NCBI GenBank assembly: GCA_036873135.1
Contig: JAPTYO010000002.1
Span: 35,393,452-35,457,451 of the forward strand
Length of the DNA: 64,000 bases
Direction of reading: 5' to 3'
DNA from: Clarkia xantiana subsp. parviflora
Taxonomy: Eukaryota > Streptophyta > Magnoliopsida > Myrtales > Onagraceae
Part shown: positions 55,201 to 64,000 of the stretch, piece by piece
Position numbering within the stretch: position 1 is the first letter of the stretch
Layout: each line of letters opens with the position of its first letter
Notes under the pieces: model-generated
Told to the model about the DNA's origin: nothing
Databases searched by the model: none
What the model saw: the letters and a program-made list of their open reading frames with translations, nothing else
Made by a program: the position numbers and the translations under genes

Positions 55201-55402
55201 CGACAATCTAGGGTACAAGCATACTTCCTTATTGCAGGTTGTCCTCAATGAGCTGTTGTATAGTCCTAACAGATATACAACAACTAGCTCTCACAAAGTA
55301 TGTCGGTCGCACGGTTGAGCCCTGTATGATAGACGAAGGAAATGTAGAGATGTATATCATTATTCATGCAAATGAGCACTCCCATTATGTGTGAGTGGGA
55401 GA
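49237..55402 (+). other. Interior of element D, no gene recognised
   Basis: About 6.2 kb of moderately AT-rich sequence with many stops in all frames. Poly-T runs occur at 49675-49730. GTGGGAG motifs recur near 52893, 53170 and 53205, resembling internal purine tracts of decayed Copia elements. Nothing could be assigned. Confidence 0.5.
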
Positions 55403-55858
55403 TGTAGGAAATAGTACATCCATATGGGGTGGTCTTGCACGGCTCGGTAAGTCTGGGACTAAAGTTACACGCTTCAGAAGTGTGTAACTATCCGTGCCTA
55501 TATATATCCATCTATATGGATGGTTATAGGATATAGAAGCTACGTAATACAAATTTTTGAATCCTTGTGTGTGAGACTAGTCCGAAGTTGCCTTCGACCA
55601 TCTCCTCTCGAGTCGGAGCTCCGGTGCCCGACCACCTCGTCTTTGGGTCATCAACCGTGGAGACTGAGGTACGCTCCGCCTTAGTGACGTATCTCTCCGA
55701 CCGGCATCCCCACCGCCTGATTCCGAGCCGACACCAACGATCTACGCTTCCGCAACCGCACGCCGCCACACCGAACGAAGTAAGTGTCGTATTCTTCTTA
55801 CGATCTCATGTCTTACTAACGTGTGTGTTTTAGCGTGCATGTAGTTCGAATTCTTACA
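55403..55858 (+). repeat. Element D 3' LTR
   Basis: 456 bp, from TGTAGGAAATAG to AATTCTTACA, preceded by a purine tract. Confidence 0.83.
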
Positions 55859-56605
55859 CAGACCCACCACATTTTCTTCAGTCAAGGTCGAATCCGACGT
55901 ATTCTACCTCAGTGGCATCGATCCACTCGAAACAGAGCCCGACTCCGATGCCGATGGATGGCTGCACGTGAATTAATTAAAGGGAAGGAAGGGGAGGAAG
56001 CCAACTTTACTCTGTTGTGATTGAGTGTTGTCCCTACTGCTGATGAAGGAAAGGATTTGAGGAGAAGAAGGGAAGGGGTCTGCTGCCTCTATTCATTGGG
56101 CTGAAGAAGGGAAGGATTTGAGGGGAAGGGGTCTGCTGCCTCTAATTAATTGGGCTGATTCTACCGTTTTTTTTTTTTTTTTTTTTTGCTTCAAACGGTC
56201 GGACCGGGTTCGAACCGGGTTGGACCGGCTGAATTGTGAACCGGTAACCTGACCGGTCCGATACCCGGTCCGGTTCTGATAACACTGCTTGCACATGTCG
56301 CTTAACGGAAAAAATGGATGGAATGTAATGGTCGGACCAAAACTAGAAAAATGTACAAACATATAGTACCAAAACTAGGCAAAAAAAAAAAAAACATCAT
56401 GTACCAAAACTCAAAAGTGGTCAAACATCATGGACCAAAAGACTTGTTAACCAAAAAAAAAAAAAACTAAAATCAAAATGAGACAGGGGGCGGCTGACAT
56501 GACATCTGCATAGATGACGGCGGTGCCGACCGCCCCTGGACAGCGGCGATGGTGGGTGGCAGCTTGTAAGTTGTACTCGTTGGAGTTAGAAAGACTCCGA
56601 TACCA
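55859..56605. other. Repeat scraps: tandem duplication and MITE arm
   Basis: 56040-56155 contains two copies of a GGAAGGATTTGAGG and GGGTCTGCTGCCTCT unit. 56190-56290 is rich in CCGGTT/AACCGG motifs. 56290-56450 resembles one arm of the foldback MITE family (GGTCGGACCAAAACTA, TAGTACCAAAACTAGG). No gene was seen. Confidence 0.5.
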
Positions 56606-56830
56606 TATAGAAGAATGAGAATTGTATTATTGATCTTATTTAGGGTTGAGTACATGTACCTATATATATAGATACACGATTATAACTATAACAAATATTA
56701 AATTTATAACAATATAATAAGGAAAACATAATCTGATAATATACTAAGAATATATCTATTCCTAATCTAGATTTATCTAAATATAATAAGATATATTTAT
56801 ACCTAATATATCTTATTCCCTTATATGATA
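56606..56830 (-). mobile_element. Copia-type LTR remnant with primer-binding site
   Basis: On the minus strand an LTR-like end (TTCTCATTCTTCTAT) is followed by ATGGTATCGGAGTC, a primer-binding site of the initiator methionine type. Nothing else of the element remains. The far end of the LTR is not clear. It may belong to the family of the fragment at 20496-21800. Confidence 0.5.
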
Positions 56831-57552
56831 AACTCTAAAAATTAAACCATTTATTGCTATTAAATAAGATTTTATTTTCGAAAAATTACTCAAGAGTTAA
56901 ATTTAGTGAAAAAACATTATCGTTCTATCATGCATGTCATGTTATGATACATAAACACGAGCACGACACGAAAATTATATCGTGTTAATCATGTTCGTAT
57001 TATCGTTATGCCATATCATTGCACGAACACGATTTTTTCGTATGTGTTCGTGTCATATCATAAATTATGTCTTAATCGCACGTACTAATTCTCTAGTATA
57101 TATAAAGTTCATATAAATTAAGTATTTGAATTTATACTTATTTCGACATTTTTTATTCGCACGATGTTTGTTGCATCATGTATAGTACTAATTTGTTTAT
57201 TAATTATTATTTAATACTTGAATTTACATATTAAAGCACCAAAATTGTATATAATGCCATGCGGCAAATTTATACAAATTTCTTTTGGTTAGGGCAATAA
57301 AATAACACATTGAAACTCGTAAACTCTAAAAAGTATTTTTAAATTTCAAAATTGCTGATTTAATACATAACACTACCGAAGTTAATCAAACGGAAATACA
57401 TTTCTTTAAATTTTTCATTGCAAGTCTTAAATTTTCCATGAAGAGTTTAATACATCTATTCCAACAGAAACAAGTTTGCCTCAAATTAGACTCCATTCAA
57501 AGAGGCAAAAACAACAAGCCACAGACATAATCAGGTAGAAAGATTTAGATCA
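56831..57552. other. AT-rich intergenic DNA
   Basis: No gene or repeat was recognised. The last part is probably the RRP40 3' UTR. Confidence 0.45.
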
Positions 57553-59533
57553 TTAAGTTCTTTCAAGTAGTTTGCGCGCCAAGATTCTCTGTTGCGTCCC
57601 GCTCATAGTTTCTGCCTTCATTACTGCGTTCGAAACAACAATGATGATCGAAGGAGATGCTGCATTCACCTGAAACAATAACAATTTGATTCAAAGTTCA
57701 TACTTTCGATGTATTTCTTTCAAAAGATTCAATTTGAAAGTTGAAAGATTGGATTTTTACCCAAACTCGTCCGTTTAGACCGACTGCAATCTCAAACGAC
57801 AGTTTTTTCCCAAATTCTTCAAGAACTGGACATGTTGGTGAACTTAACAGCCTGCAAAGTTATAACAAATGGGCACCGAGCAGTAAATTAGTTAATATCG
57901 GATACGTTGAACCAACCAAGATAAAAACTACGCGAAAACTTTGACAGTGTACAAATTACATTCTTGATAAACCAGTTGAGCATTCGAACATGAAGCCTTC
58001 TTTCAAGGGGCCGAATTCAGCTGCTTTGCCACTAGCTGTTAAAAACATAAACAATAAGGAAAAAACAATCTTTCCAAATTATTCACGTAGAGATCAAATT
58101 CCAAAATAATAATTAAAAATGAGAGTGTGAAAGAGTTGTAGTATATGCCTACCATCCACACACGAGAGTTCAGGATTTGTGCCTGGATTCGCTTTCACAA
58201 CCCGAGCATAAAGCAGAGTACCTACCTACACTAACATAATTGATTATCATCTACAATCTTGGTATTTTTTTTAATAAAATGAACAAATATGAGTAAAGAG
58301 AAGAATATATATTTCTTGGAAAAGAAAAACAGAAACAGGTAAACCTCAAATTTTGGTATGTTCTTTCTTGTTGTTCCTTCAAATGCAAGCTCGGGCAGAT
58401 AAGCCAATTGAGGACCCTTTATGTCTATGAGAAAATTCTGCAGTAAATACATATTATGGACTAATTAAAGCTTTAACTTTCATTAGGGTTGTCCATGATA
58501 GACCTAAATTCACTGCATAGAGCATCGTGCAGGATTTAATATGAAAAATGTATCTAACTTACGTCTGTTTTAGCAACAACAATTCCAAGGACAGTATCCT
58601 CCACACAAGGCACATACTGAAAAGCAGAAGGAAGACATTCCACAATCATAAGGCAACAAAGAAAAATGTATAACAGTTTATATTTTGTGCCAATAATATA
58701 TATCTATATTCTATATGTAAGTTAACAACCCTATTATGTCATTCAGTATGCATTTACTCTTTTTATCATCCACATTTTGGACATTCAGAGCCATGACTTA
58801 CTCTCTTCTGGGAGCTTTCAACCCAGTACTTGCTCGGCTTTGAAAATCTCAGCCTGCCAGCTTTCACGACAGATATAACATCGCCATCCTGTGAAAAAGG
58901 GTCCCAAAAAGTTAGCTCTTATATTCAAATGCAGAAAAATGGAGCATTTTAGAGTTACTGCCTGACTATGATGAGGAATGAAGCTAAACCTACAACATTA
59001 AGAGGCAAATTCTGATCTTCAAATTATAAATAAGCAAAAGAAAACCAGCAAGACGTTTCCAAAATTAATCAAAAAATTTAGATTGATGAACCAGAAATTC
59101 AACATTAGAGAACTTGAGCAGGTATTCAACAATGCTAGAACTCAAAAGTACAATCGAATTAGTGAACAATCAACAACATCCTGAAGCTGATTCTTTCAGC
59201 AGAAGTTACTAAATTGTTAACTTCTTGGCAGCAGATGAATAAATTCCAAAGCTTTAACAGTAACTCAAGCAAATAACCTGTCTGAGGCCGCTCCCAAGCT
59301 TGATGGTTTGGTTGGTCATATTTGAAAGGTCAAGAATCATATCCCCAGGAACCTAAAAGAAACAAAACTCAGTCACCCACATCATAATAAGTAAAACAGC
59401 AAATACAAAACACCAGGTAGAACTGAACAAGGAAGCTATATCTCAGCAAAAAAACAATGAAGCTAAAAACATTACTCACAACTGGCTGGTCGATGAGATC
59501 AGTCAGAGACAAACCCGGCTGGTTCTTATCCAT
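57553..59533 (-). CDS. RRP40: Exosome complex component RRP40
   Basis: Nine exons (59533-59480, 59352-59278, 58888-58802, 58616-58563, 58437-58345, 58225-58153, 58035-57960, 57851-57761, 57669-57553) with GT-AG introns join to 720 nt, encoding 239 residues, the usual length. After an N-terminal domain (VPGDMILDLSNMTNQTIKLG) come the S1 domain at about 73-155 (YVPCVEDTVLGIVVAKTD, then IDIKGPQLAYLPELAFEG) and a KH domain with the GLNG signature of RRP4/RRP40 at about 195-198 (VGLNGRVW). RRP40 is an RNA-binding cap subunit of the nuclear and cytoplasmic RNA exosome, which processes rRNA and degrades RNA 3' to 5'. No lesion is visible. A hAT element begins 116 bp upstream of the ATG. Confidence 0.94.
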
Positions 59534-59648
59534 CCCCACGTATAAATAAAAGATTTCCGATGAAACTGGACAAGAAAAAGAGTCAGAAATTGATGGATTT
59601 TGGTCAAAGCTGAATAAGAACAATGCGGATTTTGCACAATCCTGAGAC

Positions 59649-61156
59649 TAGGGTTCAACGGTTCCGGGTACCTTTTTTTAATTTTTTGGCATCTCAAAAC
59701 CAGACCAACAAAAAACGGTTACTAAAACCAAAACATTTAGTAACCGAAACCGTACCATTAAGTAACCGGTTACAAATTTTTTAATTGTATGGTTAAGGAG
59801 TTCTTCAATCCCGTAAAGATACAGCATACCAAGCTTATGACCCCAATTTTGCTTCAATTACACATGATGTGGTTTACCTCATCAAAGTAGATATATACAT
59901 CACGCTTTGTCTAAAATTGGTCCTGATTTGAAGTTTTGAACACTGTAAAAAAAGCAGATGAACAAATGAGTCGGTGACAATTGACAAACCAGTTAGTCCA
60001 AGGTTAGTGCCGACCACGAACTAGGGCAAGCTGTGAAGAAATGGCGCGAGCGGTGAAGAAATAGCGCGAGCGGCGGGGACAAACTAGGGTGAGCGGCGAC
60101 GACACCGGCTACGGGCTGGACGGGCGAGGGCGACGGGACTTGGGGAGTGAAACTAGAGTGGCTGCGGCAGCAAATTGAACTCCACCTTTTCTAGCTAGGC
60201 GCTTCTAAGTTCTGAGGAAGAAAGTATATTGGATTAATAATTTTAGCGTTTTTTAATATGGGAATATATCCTAAAAACTATTTCAATTTTTACTCGAGTG
60301 TTAATTTGGTGTCTCAATTTTAAATTGTTCATATTTGGTATCTCAATTTTCAGTATTGTTACTAATTGGTTTTTCGTTAGATTTTGGGTTAATTTTAACA
60401 GATTGAGTTGAAAAGACTATTCTGCCCCATTTTTTTTAAAAAAAACCAACGATTCCGGCCACCCACCCCACCTCGACTCCAGCCACCCACCTCCAATCGG
60501 TAGGAATCGGCCGGAATTGGCCATGAATCGGCCGAAATCGGCCGGAATCCTAAATCCTAAATCGGAGTTGCTTAACCCTAAATCGGCCTGAATAGGCCGG
60601 AATAGGCCGTAATCGGCCGGAATCAGGATGGGTTTGGCCGGAATCGGGGGTTTGGCTGTAATCAGCCGGAATCGGGGTGGGTTTGGCCGCAATAGGCAGA
60701 AATCGCCCGGAATCGGGGCGGGTTTGGTCGTAATCGGCCGGAATCGGGGTGGGTTTGGCCGGAATCGGTGGGAACCCTAATTCTGGTCAGGGGGTATTTT
60801 TGGAAATTTAATAAAATTCTCCCACGTGACTAGATTTTGTTTAACTTAACCCCAAAATTTAACGGAGACATCAAATAGCAACACATATGAAAATGGGACA
60901 GTTTTTAGGTTCTATTCCCTTTTTAATATATATATATATATATTTAAAAACGATTCGTTTCCGAGTCTTATGGTATCCGAACAATTATCTCGGAACCGGA
61001 ACCGAAAATATCGGTTCTTAACATTTTATTCCAGAACCGTCCCAAATCTGAGTACCTACCGTCCCAAATCTAATTACCTGTCATCTATCTACAACTGCCT
61101 CAAAGAAGCGGTTCTGATTAGGATTCGGTTCTAATCGGTTATTTTGCTCACCCCTA
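59649..61156. mobile_element. hAT-type element upstream of RRP40, 1.5 kb
   Basis: Ends TAGGG on the left and CCCCTA on the right, with hAT-like sub-terminal GGTTCCGG, AACCGG and GATTAGGATTCGG motifs. It is flanked by CCTGAGAC (59641-59648) and CATGAGAC (61157-61164), an 8-bp duplication with one mismatch. A GC-rich interior at 59990-60190 has two copies of a GTGAAGAAATRGCGCGAGCG unit. It carries a nested element at 60260-60919. No transposase was seen. Confidence 0.72.
60260..60919. mobile_element. MULE-type MITE nested in the hAT element, 660 bp
   Basis: Terminal inverted repeats GGGAATATATCCTAAAAACT and GGGAATAGAACCTAAAAACT are flanked by an exact 10-bp duplication TTTTTAATAT. The centre (60440-60780) is a degenerate array of CGGCCGGAATCGG. 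No coding capacity. Confidence 0.85.
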
Positions 61157-61164
61157 CATGAGAC

Positions 61165-61514
61165 TATGTTCTTGTTTTAGGGTTTTAACGATTCAGGGGG
61201 TTTTCTTTTCTCTTACTTTGACAAAGGGAAAGAACCCGGTCCGCCTACTCTGGTCTTTCATTTTATAAGCCAATTACTCTTTAAAGAGGTGTTAGATGGG
61301 CTGAAGATTACACTTTACGGGACAACATGCGAATGGCAAGAGTCGTAATTTAATTCAATTAGATGGGCATTTATCTAAAGTTTTGTGCACCAAACCGGTT
61401 TTTTTATTTAAGAAATTTAAAAACATCCATCCTATTGTGTATTTAGTGTTTAGTGCACCGGACCGGTGCACAAAACCGGTTGCATACATAACAAGTAACC
61501 ACCATTGTTGCATC
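61165..61514. other. Intergenic with a short inverted motif
   Basis: GTGCACCAAACCGG and CCGGTGCACAAAACCGG occur in opposite or neighbouring positions (61386-61480). No gene was seen. Confidence 0.4.
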
Positions 61515-62111
61515 TGTTAGCATATGGTGATAGGGCGCCGTAAATGGAAGCCCGTTAATATGTATATGTAACATGAGACAATTGGGTAAATGTCACATTA
61601 GGGAAATTGGGGTAGACCTAAATCACAATTGACATGAGAGGCCCAAAATTGGGCCTCCCTTATACACATGGCCGGCCGAAATATTGGAGTGGGCAAAGTG
61701 GACTTTTGTCCACTTTACTCCTCCTATAAATAGAGAGTGTTAGGGGTTTTATTATGTTGAATCCTAATTCCTCCTTTGTCGTAATTTAAGAGAAAACTCT
61801 CCTCCTTAAACACCTTGTTTCGGCCGAACCACATAGAACACCAAGGGTGTGCCAATTTGCTTTGAGAAAACACTTTGAAGATCTGTCCCTGCCAAGAATC
61901 GATCAGTGGCTTTGCTGTGGAGACTATACCGCGTAGGGCTTCCTTAACAAGAACCTCTTCGGGTACCGTCCGGTGGATCGAGAACTCCCTCAGCAAGATC
62001 TTGGGACTACGGAAAGCGATGAATGTATGTGCACATCTTCCGCTGCGTAATCCTGATTACTAGCATGTACCGTATTTATGTTTCCGTAGTATTTAGCCCC
62101 TTAATCTAACA
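61515..62111 (+). repeat. Family-X 5' LTR, plus orientation
   Basis: 597 bp, from TGTTAGCATATGG to TAATCTAACA. Its complement matches 63211-63810 throughout. Confidence 0.88.
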
Positions 62112-62418
62112 ATTGTATCAGAGCCTGTGTTAGGAGTTCATGATTTTGATAAATTGATGTTCTTGATTTTACATTTTGGCTGAAATTTTAAGTAGTGAAA
62201 ATTTAAAGTTTTCGATTTTTACAATTGTTGGTGCCGAAATTTCATGATGTTCTTAGTAAAATGTGATTTTCATGATCTTCAAGAAAAACGTGACTTTTAT
62301 CAAAATCAAACATTGGATTGTAGATCTTTTTAAATTTTGATCTTGAAATTTGACCACTTGTTTCCAATTTGATGTTTCGGCCGAACCCTAATTGAAATTA
62401 CAAGGTAAATTTTTTATT
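62112..62418 (+). mobile_element. Family-X leader with primer-binding site
   Basis: TGTATCAGAGCC (62114-62125) follows the LTR. The AT-rich leader resembles the reverse complement of about 700-980. No gag is reached before a MITE and then an inverted LTR. Confidence 0.75.
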
Positions 62419-63114
62419 GGGTTAAATGTACTTTTCATACCACATGTTTGACCAAATGTGGCTTTTAGTACCGGATGTTTGGTTTTGTATACTTTTGGTA
62501 CCAAACGTTTGAAAAAATGTGGCTTTTGGTACATCCGTTAGTTGGCCGTTAGTTTTTTTACGTTAAGTGACATGTGCAAGTCACGTGACTGATCCTAAAC
62601 TTTTGATATTGTTCAATTTAGTCCCTCAAATATATTCATAACTTTTAATTTGTTTAATTTAGTCCCAAAACTTCAAAATCAATTCCAATTGAATCATTGA
62701 ACCCAATTGACCTAGCCGGACTTAGCCTGGGGCTAGGCCCGAACCTGGGATGGGGTCGCCGGGCCCAGCCGACCCTGACCCAAGGTCGGACCTAGCCTAC
62801 GACTAGGTCCGACCTTGGGTCAGGTTTGGCTGGGTCCAACGACCCCGAACCAGGGTCGGACCTAGCCTAGGCTAGGTCCGGCTAGGTCAATTGGGTTCAA
62901 TGGTTAAATTGGAATTGATTTTGAAGTTTTTAGACTAAATTAAACAAATTAAAAGTTAGGAATATATTTGACGGAAAAAACTAACGGCCAACTAACGGAT
63001 GTACCAAAAACCACATTTTTTCAAACGTTTGGTACCAAAAGTATACAAAACCAAACATCCGGTACTAAAAGCCACATTCGGCCAAACATGTGGTATGAAA
63101 AGTACCTTTAACCC
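62419..63114. mobile_element. Foldback MITE, MULE-like, 696 bp
   Basis: Long terminal inverted repeats beginning GGGTTAAAKGTACTTTTC are flanked by TTTTTTATT and TTTCTTATT, a 9-bp duplication with one mismatch. The centre has palindromic repeats around CCTAGCCTRGG and GGTCGGACCTAG. It shares the GGTACCAAA..CCAAAAGTATAC arm and the ACGTGACTTGCACATG motif with 18985-19769. Confidence 0.87.
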
Positions 63115-63210
63115 TTTCTTATTTCTTAGGCCCCAAGTTTTCTATATTTCGACCGAAATATATTATAATATTGTTTACCATATTTTAATTATTATTAAAG
63201 GTAACAATAT
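63115..63210 (+). other. Leader remainder between MITE and inverted LTR
   Basis: AT-rich continuation of the family-X leader. It ends AATAT, the presumed insertion target of the inverted copy. Confidence 0.5.
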
Positions 63211-63810
63211 TGTTAGATTACAAGAGTAATCAATACGGATACTTAAACAAGGTACATGCTAGTAATTGGAATTACGCAGCAGAAGATTCACACATACCTT
63301 TAAGATGATCCGTAGACCCAAGATCTTCTCAAGAGGGAGTTCACGATCCTCCGGTTGGGACCTGTAGAGGTTCTTGTTAGAGAAGCCCTACGCGGTACAA
63401 GCTCCACAGCAAAGCCTTTGATCGATTCTTGGCACGGGGACAGATCTCTGGAGTGTTTGCTTGGAAAGCAAATTGGCACACCCTTGAAGCAAAGGGTTCG
63501 GCCGAAACTATGTAGTGTGGGGTTGAGGGTTTTTCTCTCTAAAACACTCTAATGAGGAAAATAGTGATTAACCCTAAAAATCCCCTAACACCATGTATTT
63601 ATAGGAGGAGCAAAGTGGACAAAAGTCCACTTTGCCCACACCTAGGTTTCGGCTGGCCATGCATAGGGGAGGCCCATAATTTGGGCATCTCATGTCAATT
63701 GGGATTTAGGTCTAGCCCAATTATCCTAATGTGACATTTGCCTAGTTTCCTTAGGCAAACTATACATATTTTGGGCTACCAATTACGGCGCCCATCACCA
63801 TATGCTTACA
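63211..63810 (-). repeat. Family-X 3' LTR, minus orientation
   Basis: 600 bp, inverted relative to 61515-62111. On the minus strand CGAGTGGGAGC lies just outside its start (63811-63821) as a polypurine tract, so it is the 3' LTR of an element extending right beyond the window. Confidence 0.88.
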
Positions 63811-64000
63811 GCTCCCACTCGTCGGAATAGGAGGGTGTCTGTTAATGTATTGTCGTCCAAATATGCATCAACATTTCACTCCTTCGATCTTCTCCTTGCT
63901 TCCTAATAGTTCATACGAGGTTTGACGTGCGACCGGCGGATACGACGGGCATCGTGCTACTCATCTGTTAGGAGTATTGTAGCACCTGCGGAACGTTGAT
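63811..64000 (-). mobile_element. 3' internal end of an inverted family-X element
   Basis: Purine tract followed (minus strand, upstream) by non-coding sequence up to the window edge. No frame was recognised in the 190 bp available. Confidence 0.55.

Larger units (their letters stand above)
47570..55858 (+). mobile_element. Element D, old LTR element without recognisable coding sequence
   Basis: A 5'-truncated left LTR (47570-47845) and a complete right LTR (55403-55858) enclose about 7.5 kb. A degenerate primer-binding site TGTATCAGAGC follows the left LTR, and a purine tract GAGTGGGAGA precedes the right one. I count roughly 18-20 differences in the 275 bp shared by the LTRs (about 7 percent), so it is much older than the Gypsy element. 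The interior has no frame with a recognisable gag or pol motif, so it is LARD-like or wholly decayed. It contains a hAT insertion. Confidence 0.75.

Noticed and set aside
55567..55833. Open frame of 88 codons in the element D 3' LTR
   Set aside because: Pure LTR sequence, also partly present at 47570-47845. No protein family was recognised.

Overview
This is a transposon-rich plant nuclear window, most likely from a eudicot. Four host genes with plant-type exon structure survive in a background of nested LTR retrotransposons and DNA transposons. The host genes are a mitochondrial Fe-S scaffold (ISU1-type, + strand, 16873-18246), a PWWP/PDP-type chromatin protein (+, 23019-25729, broken by one frameshift), an SRO (SIMILAR TO RCD ONE) protein (+, 27234-28753, five exons) and the exosome subunit RRP40 (-, 57553-59533, nine exons). 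No bacterial, organellar or tRNA/rRNA gene was seen. Every tRNA-like signal is a retrotransposon primer-binding site.

Layout. 1-1171 is a head-to-head junction of two copies of one LTR family. 1696-6486 is a complete but decayed Copia element (-) with a near-perfect 5-bp target duplication. 7351-16407 is a young, nearly intact Ty3/Gypsy element of the Tat type (+): 743-bp LTRs with four differences, exact duplication AACAT, dual RNase H, and one nonsense codon in integrase. It carries a small spliced gene on the opposite strand. ISU1 follows 465 bp downstream. Next come a foldback MULE-type MITE (18985-19769), a Copia 3' fragment (20496-21800), the PWWP gene and the SRO gene.

29431-55858 is a retrotransposon nest. 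Outer element A (-, LTR 29431-30787) has been entered by element B (31364-39250, exact duplication CTCGT, LTRs that appear identical apart from two satellite units and one C) and by element C (from 40257, 5' end lost near 47569). B and C look non-autonomous. They share the polypurine tract and TGATGG terminus of the Tat element, and both carry spliced antisense genes; the one in C has the 'putative gypsy type transposon' domain (Pfam PF04195). Element D (47570-55858) is old, long and without recognisable coding sequence, and holds a 946-bp hAT element with a perfect 8-bp duplication.

55859-57552 holds transposon scraps. RRP40 follows; its upstream region is occupied by a 1.5-kb hAT element starting 116 bp before the ATG, itself entered by a MULE-type MITE with a perfect 10-bp duplication. 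61515-64000 mirrors the left edge of the window: a + LTR and leader meeting an inverted LTR of the same family.

The most interesting items are the small spliced antisense gene in the young Tat element and its possible parallel with the antisense genes of B and C, the palindromic 28-29 bp satellite inside the LTRs of B, the two mirrored inverted-LTR junctions, the frameshifted PWWP gene, and the transposon-occupied upstream region of RRP40. All calls come from reading the sequence; no database search or alignment program was run.
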